From Caulobacterales bacterium 32-69-10 (GTDB lineage Bacteria > Pseudomonadota > Alphaproteobacteria > Caulobacterales > Caulobacteraceae): DNA of 48,432 nt. Below the pieces are notes generated by a model, which was not told the origin of the DNA, did not search any database, and saw nothing but the letters and a program-made list of their open reading frames with translations. The DNA is taken from NCBI GenBank assembly GCA_002280485.1, contig NCED01000003.1, forward strand, positions 1 through 48,432, read 5' to 3'. Shown here one piece after another: positions 1 through 7,768 of the stretch (position 1 is its first letter; each line of letters begins with the position of its first letter). The position numbers and the translations under genes are program-made.

Positions 1-283
1 AGTTGGCGTCACCCCGCGCCACGACGATCGACCAACCCCTATGTTTGGCGATGGCGGTCATGTCGCGGATGGCGTTCGGGTCGGATCGCGCCGCCACCAG
101 TTGGCGACCCCGGTCGCGGAAGGTCGGCGCCTTGATCTTGGCATCGGCATAAAAACCCAACCCAGCGCCGCCCCGTCCATCGACATAGTACCTTCGGCGG
201 AGGTTGTCAGGCACATCCCCTTCGGCGACCGAGCGATTGCGCACGCCGGGGGTCAAGCTGTTGGGCGCTGCTTCATCGGCCAT
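1..283 (-). CDS. LPD7-domain conjugation-associated protein (N-terminal part, cut by window edge)
   Basis: The reading frame is open from the ATG at 283 to the left edge of the window, giving about 94 residues. The start overlaps the virD4 stop by 11 bp (ATGGCCGATGA), so it is the next gene of the vir operon, with a GGAG ribosome site just upstream. Residues 28-90 show RRYYVDG, GFYAD, PTFRDRG and MTAIAKHRGWS. This pattern is typical of the large-polyvalent-protein-associated domain LPD7 found in relaxase or primase-like proteins of conjugative elements. What follows the domain lies outside the window, so the full protein could be a second relaxase, a TraC-type primase or another DNA-processing protein. 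The domain call is recognition by eye; the role is inference from operon position. Confidence 0.7.
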   Translation of the reverse strand, partial: MADEAAPNSLTPGVRNRSVAEGDVPDNLRRRYYVDGRGGAGLGFYADAKIKAPTFRDRGRQLVAARSDPNAIRDMTAIAKHRGWSIVVARGDAN

Positions 284-2180
284 GATCGATCTCCGGGACA
301 GGGTGTTGGACGGACGCGTCGATGAAGCGTTCGACCCAGGCTTCCACCTCCGCCTCGGTCGCGCCCTCTTCGGGCAGCGGCTCAAGGCCGGCGGCTTCCA
401 AGGCCGGGATGACAAGATCAAGCGTCAGATCGCTCATGTCGAGTACGGATGAATTTTCGCCCTTCCACGACGCCTTTGCCGGGGACGCAGGGGCAGGCTC
501 CGCCGCCTTGCCGATCGAGGACATGCCGGCGTGCGGCATGACGACCGGCGGGCCAACCACCCGTCGGGCGAACGCCTTCTCGCGCCAGTAGACGATCTTC
601 AATCCCCGCACCGGCGGCATGCCGGCGCGGAGCACGATCAGCCGGTCAGCCGGCATCTGGATCAGTTCCTGCGGCATCATCAGCGCCCGGCGCTGGTCGG
701 ATTCGCTGACGCTGCGATGTCCGCCCGACAGCCCCGCGGGTCGGCTCTTCGACTGGCCCTGATAGGTCCAGTAGCCGAGCCGTTCGGACAGGTCCTGGGC
801 GACCTTCAGCTCCTTGGGCGCGAAGGCGATCTCGACGCCGCAGTTGGCCATGATCTCTTCGGCCAGATCCGGTCCGTATTCGGCGCGGAGCTGGGCCGGG
901 CTCTGCAGCACTGGCAGCAACCGCAGGCCGTAGCCCGCGACATAGGAGAAGCCGTGCGCGATGACGCTGGCGTGACCAAGTCGGGCGAACTCGTCGAGCA
1001 CCATCAGCACCTGCAACGGGTGCCGCTCGGCAGTTGGAAGCTCGCGGGTGTTCAGATCGACAAGCTGTTGCAGCAGCAGATTATACAGGGGCGCCACGCG
1101 GGCCATGTTGTCGGGCGAGACCCCGAGGTAGAGCGACATCCGCTTCGACCTCAGATCACGCAGATCGAAGTCACTGGCGTCGGTGGCCGCGACCACGCGC
1201 GGGTTGAGCCACAGGTTCATCCGCGCCGTGATCGTCTGCTTGATCGAGGCGAAGGTGTTCTCCGAGGCCGAGCAGAAGTCGGCAAGCGCGCTGGTACAGC
1301 CGATCGACAGCGGCCGTCCCGCATCGACGCGCGCGCCGACGATGTTCGGCAGGCGGGCGCGGGGATCGCCCCGCGTTAGTTCAGCGTAGACGGCCCCCAG
1401 GCTGAACGGCAGTTCCGGCGTCTCCGCCACCAGCGCGCCGATCCCGATCAGGCCGGTGCGCGCCGCCTCGGCCCAAAAGGGATCGGCGTTGTGGGGCGCC
1501 GGAAACAGCATCACCGCCAGTTTCTGCAGTTCGTCCAGCACGGCGATGGGGTCGGTCCGGTCGATATGACCCAGCGGATTGAACCGCGCCGTGCGTCCTT
1601 CCGGGTCGAGCGGATCGAACAGGATGACCTGCTGGCCATGGCCAGCGCGGAACCCCGCCGAGGCGGTCCAGTTCTCGCGCTTGATGTCGAGGACGACGAC
1701 GGAATCCGGCCAGGTCAGGAGATTGGGGATGACCACGCCGACGCCTTTGCCGGTCCGGGTGGGGGCGTAGAGCATCACATGCTCCGGTCCGCCGAAGGTC
1801 AGCAACCGCCCGCCCTTCCGACCGATCACAACACCCTGCCTGGCGCGCAGACCCTCACGCGCCAGTTCGGCCTCGCTCGCCCACCGCGCCGCGCCGTGCA
1901 GCGGCGGACGCCGGTTGCGCAAGGCGCCGATGACGATGACGGCCGCCAGCCCGAAGGACGACAGCAGGCCGATGCCCAGCCAGCGGCGCACCTCGGGATC
2001 ATGCCGATAGTACCAGAGCCAGACGGGCACGGCGGCCGGGTCGATGTCGGCCGACAAGCGTTTGAGGCCAGCGAGCGCGATCACCGCCGCCAACCCCAAC
2101 ACCAGGGTCGCGCCGGCCGTCGCCACGGCCCCGACATAGGCGGCCTTAAGCGGCCAGGGCGCGCTTGCGAACCGGGTCAT
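273..2180 (-). CDS. virD4: VirD4/TraG type IV coupling ATPase
   Basis: 635 residues, the usual length of VirD4/TraG coupling proteins, which bring the relaxase-DNA complex to the secretion channel. Two N-terminal membrane segments (about residues 14-38 and 67-87) precede a cytoplasmic ATPase domain. Walker A is APTRTGKGV at 139-147, and Walker B with the following signature is LMVLDEFARLGH near 390-400. A Pro/Ala-rich acidic tail follows, likely the substrate-contacting end. The gene overlaps virB11 by 35 bp and the following LPD7 gene by 11 bp, so it is translated as part of the virB6-virD4 operon half. No disruption is visible. Confidence 0.96.
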   Translation of the reverse strand: MTRFASAPWPLKAAYVGAVATAGATLVLGLAAVIALAGLKRLSADIDPAAVPVWLWYYRHDPEVRRWLGIGLLSSFGLAAVIVIGALRNRRPPLHGAARWASEAELAREGLRARQGVVIGRKGGRLLTFGGPEHVMLYAPTRTGKGVGVVIPNLLTWPDSVVVLDIKRENWTASAGFRAGHGQQVILFDPLDPEGRTARFNPLGHIDRTDPIAVLDELQKLAVMLFPAPHNADPFWAEAARTGLIGIGALVAETPELPFSLGAVYAELTRGDPRARLPNIVGARVDAGRPLSIGCTSALADFCSASENTFASIKQTITARMNLWLNPRVVAATDASDFDLRDLRSKRMSLYLGVSPDNMARVAPLYNLLLQQLVDLNTRELPTAERHPLQVLMVLDEFARLGHASVIAHGFSYVAGYGLRLLPVLQSPAQLRAEYGPDLAEEIMANCGVEIAFAPKELKVAQDLSERLGYWTYQGQSKSRPAGLSGGHRSVSESDQRRALMMPQELIQMPADRLIVLRAGMPPVRGLKIVYWREKAFARRVVGPPVVMPHAGMSSIGKAAEPAPASPAKASWKGENSSVLDMSDLTLDLVIPALEAAGLEPLPEEGATEAEVEAWVERFIDASVQHPVPEIDHGR

Positions 2181-3147
2181 ACCAGACCTCCGTCATGCGG
2201 AACCGACCGCCCACCCGCCGCATCTGCACCACCACATCGACCAACATGTGCAGCAGGGCCCGGATGTCGTCGCGGGCGAGATCGCGGCCCCCTTCGGACT
2301 CCTTCACCAGCAACGTCAGCTGTTCGAAGGCGAGGACGGCGCTGTCGGCGTGGATGGTGGTGATCGAACCGGGGTGCCCGGTATTGACGTTGCGGAGGTA
2401 GAAAAACGCCGTGCCGTCGCGCAGCTCCTGCAACAGGATACGGTCGGGCCGCATGCGAAGGGCGCTTTCCAGCAACTGTTTGGGGCCGACCCGCGCCAGG
2501 CCCTGGCCGTCTTTGGCGTAGAGCATGTGGACGGCGTTGCGGTGCGGCACGACCAGTTCACGGGCGTCTTCGATAGTCAGAAGCCGTTCCTCCGGCGGGA
2601 TCAGCCGAACCAGGCCCTTGGCGAAGGTGGTCTTGCCTGAACCGGTCGCGCCCGAGATCAGGATGTTCCGGCGGCTCTCGACCGCCCGGCGGAAGAAGCC
2701 CGGCCAGTCTCCGGCGTCGCGTAGGCGCAGCAGGTCTGCCTCCGCGGTGGACAGGTCGTCGGTGGCCAGGGCCACGGCGTCGAACAGGCCGCTTCGCGCG
2801 AAGGCGTCGAGGTCGAGGCTAACGCCAGACGGCTTGCGCAGGGTCAGCGACAGTCGCTCGGCGGCGGGCGGCAGGACGATCTGGCAGCGCTCGCCCTGTG
2901 GCAGGACGGTGGAGCAGATCGGCGTCTCCTCGGTCACATCCTGAGATGTGTAGGCCGCCGCCGCCCGCGCCAGAGTAGAGAGCCAGGTCTCGGTCAGTTC
3001 AGGCGCGTCGCGCCACTCCCAGCCACCGGCGCGTTCGAGGCCCAATTCGCCCGGGCGGTTGACGACCAGTTCAGTGACGTCGTCCGGCTCCAGACAAGCC
3101 TGGAGCGGCGCGAGATAGTGCAACAGGACGGCGTGGTCCTGGGCCAT
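2146..3147 (-). CDS. virB11: VirB11 secretion ATPase
   Basis: 333 residues, normal for the hexameric VirB11/TrbB traffic ATPase on the cytoplasmic face of the channel. The N-terminal domain runs to about residue 150. Walker A is GATGSGKT at 166-173. The Walker B and His-box region follows as ILLQELRDGTAF and NTGHPGSITTIHAD around 245-275, diagnostic for this family. The ATG lies 3 bp after the virB10 stop and the 3' end overlaps virD4. Nothing is missing. Confidence 0.96.
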   Translation of the reverse strand: MAQDHAVLLHYLAPLQACLEPDDVTELVVNRPGELGLERAGGWEWRDAPELTETWLSTLARAAAAYTSQDVTEETPICSTVLPQGERCQIVLPPAAERLSLTLRKPSGVSLDLDAFARSGLFDAVALATDDLSTAEADLLRLRDAGDWPGFFRRAVESRRNILISGATGSGKTTFAKGLVRLIPPEERLLTIEDARELVVPHRNAVHMLYAKDGQGLARVGPKQLLESALRMRPDRILLQELRDGTAFFYLRNVNTGHPGSITTIHADSAVLAFEQLTLLVKESEGGRDLARDDIRALLHMLVDVVVQMRRVGGRFRMTEVWYDPVRKRALAA

Positions 3148-3150
3148 CGC

Positions 3151-4308
3151 CTACCGGGCCCTAAGCCCATAGACGCCGGAGAAGTCGAAATCCTGGGCGA
3201 CGAAGATCGAGACCTCCGACCCTTGCGGCTTCCTCAGCGACGGCGGGATGCTGATCGAGTTCTGCAGCGCGATGCCGGCGGCGTCCGACGGCAGGCGCGT
3301 TGTGCCGGACCCACTATCCTGGCCGGCGACGGCGTAGGCGCCTTCATCAACGATCGACAGCAGCAGCGCCCCGCCGAACCGTTCCCAGAAATGGGTCTCG
3401 ATGTCGCCGTCGAACCCGGCGCGGCCGAGCGGATCCGCGGCGGGCGAACCGAGGCTGATCGCCACTCCGGCTGGCGTGACGGCCCGCGTCCACAGCACGA
3501 ACAGACGGCGCTGGCCCTGGCGCATGCCGGAGCGATATTCGCCCAGCACCCGCGTCCCCTTCTCCAGCAGCACCACGGCGCCGTTGTCTGAGAAGACGTC
3601 GTTTGGGATCAGGCAGCTGACATAGCCCGGTGTCGCCGTGTCCATGGCGGTCTGCAAGGTGCAGGGGATCGACGCGCCAGCCACGATGAGGAAGTTGCGG
3701 TCCGGCAGGCGGCCGGCGCGCGCCATGCCGATGGTCGAGCCCCGGCGCAGCTGGTCGAGTTCGGTCGGCTCGGCGGCGGCTGTCACCGCACCGGTCATGC
3801 CGTTCTGGCCGGCCGGGGCGACGGCGGGGATCAGCTGTCCGCTGGACCCACCGCTGCGGCTATAGGCCAGGATCGGCGCGCCCCGGATGGCCGACAGCTC
3901 GGCCCGTCGCTGGGCGGCGACATCGACCGGGGCGCCGGCGGCGGCTGCGCCCGGCTCGATCGCAGGAACCTGCGGTCCGTCGACGGCCGGGCCTAGCGTC
4001 GGCGCGTCTGGACCGGGCGATGCCAGGGTCGGCGCGGCGTCGCGGTCGATCGGCTCGAAGGGCACGACCTGGCGCGCCGGCTCGTTCGGCTGACGCGGCT
4101 GCGGCGCGCCATCGCGGCCCCAGGTCGCTGCGACGAAGACGCCGCAGCCGACGACCAGGGCCAGGACCACCAGACCCTTGCCGGCCCGGCCGCCGCCGAG
4201 CCGTCCGGCGATCGGCGAGATGGCGCGATCGAAGGCGGGAGCCGTTGCCTCGTGCGGCGGCGAGATCGACTCCGGGCGATCCTCGTTCGGTTCGGGCGTG
4301 TGGGTCAT
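3151..4308 (-). CDS. virB10: VirB10/TrbI channel protein
   Basis: 385 residues from the ATG at 4308, chosen because it overlaps the virB9 stop as ATGA; the frame is open further upstream but without a credible start. A short cytoplasmic N-terminus leads to one membrane helix (about residues 46-64, GLVVLALVVGCGVFVAATW). A long Pro/Ala-rich periplasmic linker follows, then the TrbI/VirB10 barrel domain, seen in IPCTLQTAMDTATPGYVSC, VLLEKGTRVLGEYRSG and the GFDGDIETHFWERFGGALL membrane-spanning antenna region. VirB10 joins inner- and outer-membrane parts of the channel. It sits in canonical order between virB9 and virB11. Confidence 0.95.
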   Translation of the reverse strand: MTHTPEPNEDRPESISPPHEATAPAFDRAISPIAGRLGGGRAGKGLVVLALVVGCGVFVAATWGRDGAPQPRQPNEPARQVVPFEPIDRDAAPTLASPGPDAPTLGPAVDGPQVPAIEPGAAAAGAPVDVAAQRRAELSAIRGAPILAYSRSGGSSGQLIPAVAPAGQNGMTGAVTAAAEPTELDQLRRGSTIGMARAGRLPDRNFLIVAGASIPCTLQTAMDTATPGYVSCLIPNDVFSDNGAVVLLEKGTRVLGEYRSGMRQGQRRLFVLWTRAVTPAGVAISLGSPAADPLGRAGFDGDIETHFWERFGGALLLSIVDEGAYAVAGQDSGSGTTRLPSDAAGIALQNSISIPPSLRKPQGSEVSIFVAQDFDFSGVYGLRAR

Positions 4309-5183
4309 GGCTGCATTCCCCGGTCGGTCCGCTCGACGTCGCCGGCTGCGGTGCCGGTGGCCGGATTGACGCCATAGGGCTCGAAGGCCTCGTTGGTGAT
4401 GCACAGCACCGTGCGGCCCCGGCGCAGCCGCAGTTCGCGCATCACGCCGTGGATGACGACGAACTCGCCCCGCACATCAAAGGGCACGAGGCCTTCGGTC
4501 CCATCGGCGCCGACCTGGTAGATCGTCGGGATCGGCTGGTTGGCCGGGAAGCGCAGCACGGTGAAGCGCCCGTTGTCGGAGACCTCGGACGGCTGCAGGT
4601 CGGTCGCGCCCTGGACGCTGTAGGCGAGATTGCGTCGTCCCTCGACGACGGCCCGATCCAGCTTCAGTTCGATCAGCCGGTGCTCCAACGCGGCGGCCTC
4701 GGCGTCCAGCGCAGCCGAGGCCGTCGCCGTCTCATCCGCCGGATACTGGAATCGCAGGCCGTAGACTGTGTCCGGCGTGCGGATGGATGACGATCCGGCC
4801 CGGCTGGTCAGTTCGAAGGTGTAGTGGCGCGTCCCGGAGCTGGGTTGCGCGGATTCGCCTCTGCGGGTCGTCACGATCAGATTGGTCGGGGCCCGTTCCG
4901 CCTTCGGCTTCACGAACAGGATGTTGCCCTCGGCGACCACATCCCAGCCGGTGGCGTCGCCGACAGCGACATGGAGGATGGACTCGTCCTCGCCGAACAG
5001 GATCTGGGTGGCGGTGCGAAACACGCCGACCACGGGCACCACGGCCCACGGATCGTAGTCGATCACCCGGATGCGCGGATCGGACGGACCGGGCTCCGCC
5101 AAGGTCTGAGCCTGAGCCTGGGCATGGGCGACGGGGCCCAAAGCGAGGCCGACGGCGAGCACGATGGGAGCCACGCATTTCAT
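4305..5183 (-). CDS. virB9: VirB9/TrbG outer-membrane core protein
   Basis: 292 residues with a Sec signal peptide (MKCVAPIVLAVGLALGPVAHAQA). The N-terminal domain has PRIRVIDYDPWAVVPV and FVKPKAERAPTNLIVTT, followed by the C-terminal CagX/VirB9 domain (RRNLAYSVQG, DNGRFTVLRFPANQPIPTIY) that packs against the virB7 lipoprotein and VirB10 at the outer membrane. It starts at the ATG overlapping the virB8 stop (ATGA) and ends overlapping virB10. This is a canonical T4SS core-complex subunit. Confidence 0.95.
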   Translation of the reverse strand: MKCVAPIVLAVGLALGPVAHAQAQAQTLAEPGPSDPRIRVIDYDPWAVVPVVGVFRTATQILFGEDESILHVAVGDATGWDVVAEGNILFVKPKAERAPTNLIVTTRRGESAQPSSGTRHYTFELTSRAGSSSIRTPDTVYGLRFQYPADETATASAALDAEAAALEHRLIELKLDRAVVEGRRNLAYSVQGATDLQPSEVSDNGRFTVLRFPANQPIPTIYQVGADGTEGLVPFDVRGEFVVIHGVMRELRLRRGRTVLCITNEAFEPYGVNPATGTAAGDVERTDRGMQP

Positions 5184-5854
5184 CGCACCACCTCCGGATC
5201 GGCGCGGTAGCTGGTCACCTGAAAGCCGAGCGGATTGCGTAGCCGGTCGCCTTCGGCCATCGGGGCCTTGGTGTAGGTGAAGGCCGCCGTGGCGATCCAG
5301 TCGCTCTCAGTGACCTGTGGTCCGACCCGCACCGTGCGATGAAAGCGGATGTTGGCCACGCCGTCGGCGACGAAGCTGATCGCTCGGATCGAAACCTGGG
5401 CCTCGCCTGATGGACCATAGAGCACCTGCGGACTGCCGGGATTGGCCGGGCGGTAGAAGTCGGCCCAGCGCTGCTGCTCGGCCGAGGTCGACATGATCGA
5501 CACCTGACGGAAATCCGACTCGGCCGCCGGGGCCAGCCAGCCTTCACGGGCGCGGACATACTGGGCGAGGAAGGCCTTGGTGACCGCCTCATCATAGGTC
5601 AGCGGGTCCTCTGACCTCAGGGCCGTCATCACCTCGACCGATCCTGTCGACCGATCAACCCGCACCACGAACGGCTCGACCGTCTTCAAGGGCGCCAGCA
5701 TGGCCACCGCGCCGACGGCGATCCCGGCCACGACGCCCGCCGTGCCCGCGACGACCCAGGCGAACCGACGCGACCGCTCCGCGGCCCGCAGCCGATCCGC
5801 GTTCCAGCTCTTCGCCTCGGCGAAATACCCCTTCAGATCCGGCGCCGCACTCAT
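5180..5854 (-). CDS. virB8: VirB8 inner-membrane scaffold protein
   Basis: 224 residues from the ATG at 5854, which overlaps the stop of the preceding lipoprotein gene as ATGA; a GTG two codons earlier is possible. A short cytoplasmic end (LKGYFAEAKSWNADRLRAAERSRRFA) is followed by one membrane helix (about 28-52). The periplasmic VirB8 domain follows, with PFVVRVDRSTGSVEV and the AFLAQYVRAREGW segment. VirB8 dimerises in the periplasm and nucleates channel assembly. Length and order (virB7-virB8-virB9) match the family. Confidence 0.93.
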   Translation of the reverse strand: MSAAPDLKGYFAEAKSWNADRLRAAERSRRFAWVVAGTAGVVAGIAVGAVAMLAPLKTVEPFVVRVDRSTGSVEVMTALRSEDPLTYDEAVTKAFLAQYVRAREGWLAPAAESDFRQVSIMSTSAEQQRWADFYRPANPGSPQVLYGPSGEAQVSIRAISFVADGVANIRFHRTVRVGPQVTESDWIATAAFTYTKAPMAEGDRLRNPLGFQVTSYRADPEVVR

Positions 5855-6105
5855 GCACACCCCGCCGAGGCCAGCGTGGGCAATACGGGCGTATGGTCGT
5901 CCGCCGTTGCCTCAGCATTAGGGACGGCGTCTGCCTCAGGGGGCGCTGGCGTCGGCGCGGCCGGAGAAGCCGGAACGAGCACGGAGCCGTAGAGGTTGGC
6001 GGGACGGCGATGGTGGCCGTCGCAGACCGGCGCGTCGGGTGACGCGAAGGTGGAACAGGCCCCCAACGCGACAGTCGCGCTCAGGATGAAGATCGGGATG
6101 CGCAT
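5851..6105 (-). CDS. VirB7-like outer-membrane lipoprotein
   Basis: 84 residues with a lipoprotein signal: MRIPIFILSATVALGAC, lipobox LGAC with Cys17 as the lipidated residue. The mature part has CDGHHRRPANLYGSVL then a Pro/Ala-rich stretch. Small lipoproteins in this position (between virB6 and virB8) normally act as VirB7, anchoring VirB9 at the outer membrane. It overlaps virB6 by one base and virB8 by four. The lipoprotein nature is seen directly; the VirB7 role is inferred from position and size. Confidence 0.8.
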   Translation of the reverse strand: MRIPIFILSATVALGACSTFASPDAPVCDGHHRRPANLYGSVLVPASPAAPTPAPPEADAVPNAEATADDHTPVLPTLASAGCA

Positions 6106-7049
6106 CAGCGGCCTCCTGCGGGACGAATACTGCCGCCGCCCTTCGGCGCGCTGCGGCTGGCCTCCTGCGGCCCTTGCGGCGCGCCGGGACGCGGCACGCC
6201 GCTCAGCGAGGCGGCGTTGGCGAAGTCGGCTAGGCCGGCGCTGGCACCGCCGGCAATCCCGGCGGCGATGGCGGGGGTCTGGAGGAAGAAGATCGCGCCG
6301 AGCAGGCAGAGCGCGATGAACAAGAGGCCGCCGGCCATCGGGTCATTGCCGTCGATCGACCCCCACTGCTGGGCGACCAGCGACAGGACGAGCTGGAAGA
6401 TTGTGATGATCAGGGCGAACAGGACGAGGTAGTTCACGGCCTGGCTCAGCCAGCCGAAGAAGAACCGCCGCGTGGCGTCAAACAGGGCGCAGGCGACGAA
6501 GATCGGCCCCAGCGCTACCAAGAGAGCCAAGGCGACCTTGGCGATCAGCACCACGCCGAAGCCGAGCGCCGCCGCCAGGGCTCCGATCAGATAGACGAGC
6601 GCTGAGAGAATCCACGGCCCGAAGTCGATCGGGCTGGCGTCCTTGGAGATCTTCTCCGCCAGATAGGCGGCCCGGGCGAAGAACTGGTCGAAGGCGGCAC
6701 CGATGTCCGGTACGCCCGACCCGCTGATCGCGCGGGCCAAGGTGTCGGGCAGCACATAAAAAAGCGGCTCCGTGACGAAGTTGGAATAGGCGACCGTCGT
6801 TGCCAGCAGATAGACGAAGGCGAGCTTCAGGCTGCGGACCGCGAAGTCCATAAATGGCTCGGAGATCGAACCGCGCAGGATCGCGAAGCCGTAGAGGATG
6901 ACATAGAGCACAAGGGCGACGCGCAACGGCCCGGCCACCTCGCCCATCACCGTGGTCGCGCGCTCGTTCAGGAAGACGCCGAGCTTCTCATCGACGAAGT
7001 GATAGGCCGGCTGGAAGATCTGGAAGGGCGCGGCCATGGGCGTCGCCAC
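6105..7049 (-). CDS. virB6: VirB6/TrbL polytopic inner-membrane protein
   Basis: 314 residues. The N-terminal VirB6 signature (FQIFQPAYHFVDEKLGVFLNE) is followed by at least five hydrophobic helices between about residues 40 and 270, and a Gly/Pro/Ser-rich tail. VirB6 forms part of the inner-membrane pore. The start shown is a GTG at 7049; an ATG at 7037 in the same frame is an alternative. Neither has a good ribosome site, but a 12-codon frame with a strong site ends immediately before the GTG (see that entry). This is the first structural gene after the cargo. In intact operons virB6 directly follows virB5/eexN, which here lie 29 kb away. Confidence 0.93.
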   Translation of the reverse strand: MATPMAAPFQIFQPAYHFVDEKLGVFLNERATTVMGEVAGPLRVALVLYVILYGFAILRGSISEPFMDFAVRSLKLAFVYLLATTVAYSNFVTEPLFYVLPDTLARAISGSGVPDIGAAFDQFFARAAYLAEKISKDASPIDFGPWILSALVYLIGALAAALGFGVVLIAKVALALLVALGPIFVACALFDATRRFFFGWLSQAVNYLVLFALIITIFQLVLSLVAQQWGSIDGNDPMAGGLLFIALCLLGAIFFLQTPAIAAGIAGGASAGLADFANAASLSGVPRPGAPQGPQEASRSAPKGGGSIRPAGGR

Positions 7050-7088
7050 TCACGATCGAACTTTTTGAATGAGCGTTGGGTTCGCCAT
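7050..7088 (-). other. 12-codon leader frame ending directly before virB6, same frame
   Basis: The ATG at 7088 has a good ribosome site (GGAG, six bases upstream) and encodes MANPTLIQKVRS followed by TGA. The next codon after the TGA is the GTG start of virB6, in the same frame. It may be a translated leader that lets ribosomes reinitiate on virB6. Alternatively it is the original virB6 N-terminus, cut off by a stop codon. Direct observation for the sequence; function is inference. Confidence 0.4.
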
Positions 7089-7097
7089 GGATAATCT

Positions 7098-7116
7098 CCG
7101 TCAATAAATCTGACGG
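7098..7116. promoter_or_regulatory. inverted repeat in virB6 leader
   Basis: CCGTCA and TGACGG form a six-base-pair stem with a seven-base AT-rich loop, between the tandem dyad at 7138-7172 and the ribosome site of the virB6 leader frame. It occupies the same relative position as the longer stem at 41244-41270 before virB1. It could be an operator or a leader hairpin; there is no following T-run. Confidence 0.4.
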
Positions 7117-7137
7117 ATGGTGCAGCTAGCAGCGAGA

Positions 7138-7172
7138 CGTAACCCTACCTATCCAAGGCACGTAACTCTACG
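7138..7172 (-). promoter_or_regulatory. tandem dyad operator, copy 1 (virB6 side)
   Basis: Two dyads, CGTAACCCTACC (7138-7149) and CGTAACTCTACG (7161-7172), are separated by 11 bp. A 45-base block around them (7131-7175) matches 41286-41330 upstream of virB1 at 38 of 45 positions. All seven differences fall in dyad centres or the spacer, none in the CGTA/TACS arms. This suggests a conserved protein-binding site driving the virB6-virD4 half-operon. The binder is unknown; the small LuxR-type regulator at 41323 is the obvious candidate. Confidence 0.7.
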
Positions 7173-7621
7173 GCGGGCACGATGGAAGGAACAGAAAGAA
7201 CAACCGAAGCTCCGCCACTGAAACCGGGACACTCTCGACGCCGTGTCAGGCAGAATGCCAAGAACTCTTCGATTTCCGCATAGCCGTTCGACAACGGGCG
7301 CTGCCGACGCGCCCTAAGACATCTTCTCGCCGAGAGCGCCGGGATACAGCCCGGCAAGATTTCGAAGCCTTGCAGGACGCCATAGAGGGCTGAACCGCTG
7401 GAGTCTTCGAACGGAGATATCATAGAGGAGGTCTGGCGGATTGACTCCCCGAGAGGGATTTGGAAGCGGTGATATCGTTGCGACCCAGATGGCGTCTGAA
7501 GAGACCAAATCCGCTGTGGACGTGGTCGACCCGAACGTCGCGTGTGCTCGCGATAGGCGTTTACGAGCCCGATGACCTCATAGTCACGTAGAGCCTGTGG
7601 GGGGCGCCGCCGACGGCTCAC
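7145..7621 (-). CDS. hypothetical protein of unknown origin
   Basis: A 158-codon open frame from GTG 7621, with no recognised domain. The N-terminus is basic (MSRRRRPPQALRDYEVIGLVNAY), and the rest has no signal peptide, membrane segment or motif I can name. Its last codons lie inside the tandem dyad operator, just as the 3' end of the LuxR-type gene lies inside the other copy. The ribosome site is poor, and a 64-codon frame overlaps it. It may be a real accessory gene, or open frame left over from the event that put cargo into the vir operon. Low confidence. Confidence 0.35.
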   Translation of the reverse strand: MSRRRRPPQALRDYEVIGLVNAYREHTRRSGRPRPQRIWSLQTPSGSQRYHRFQIPLGESIRQTSSMISPFEDSSGSALYGVLQGFEILPGCIPALSARRCLRARRQRPLSNGYAEIEEFLAFCLTRRRECPGFSGGASVVLSVPSIVPAVELRALDR

Positions 7622-7768
7622 ATAGCTATGTGATCGCCCATCCAGACTGAATCCTCGCCATTCGGGTATAGCGGGCGGTGGTGCCTTTCAGGACCGGACG
7701 GCCAGTTCGGCGAGGCACCGCGCCCCCTCGCGCGGCGCTGTGCGCGGTATCGACCAGCGGCATGGGGC

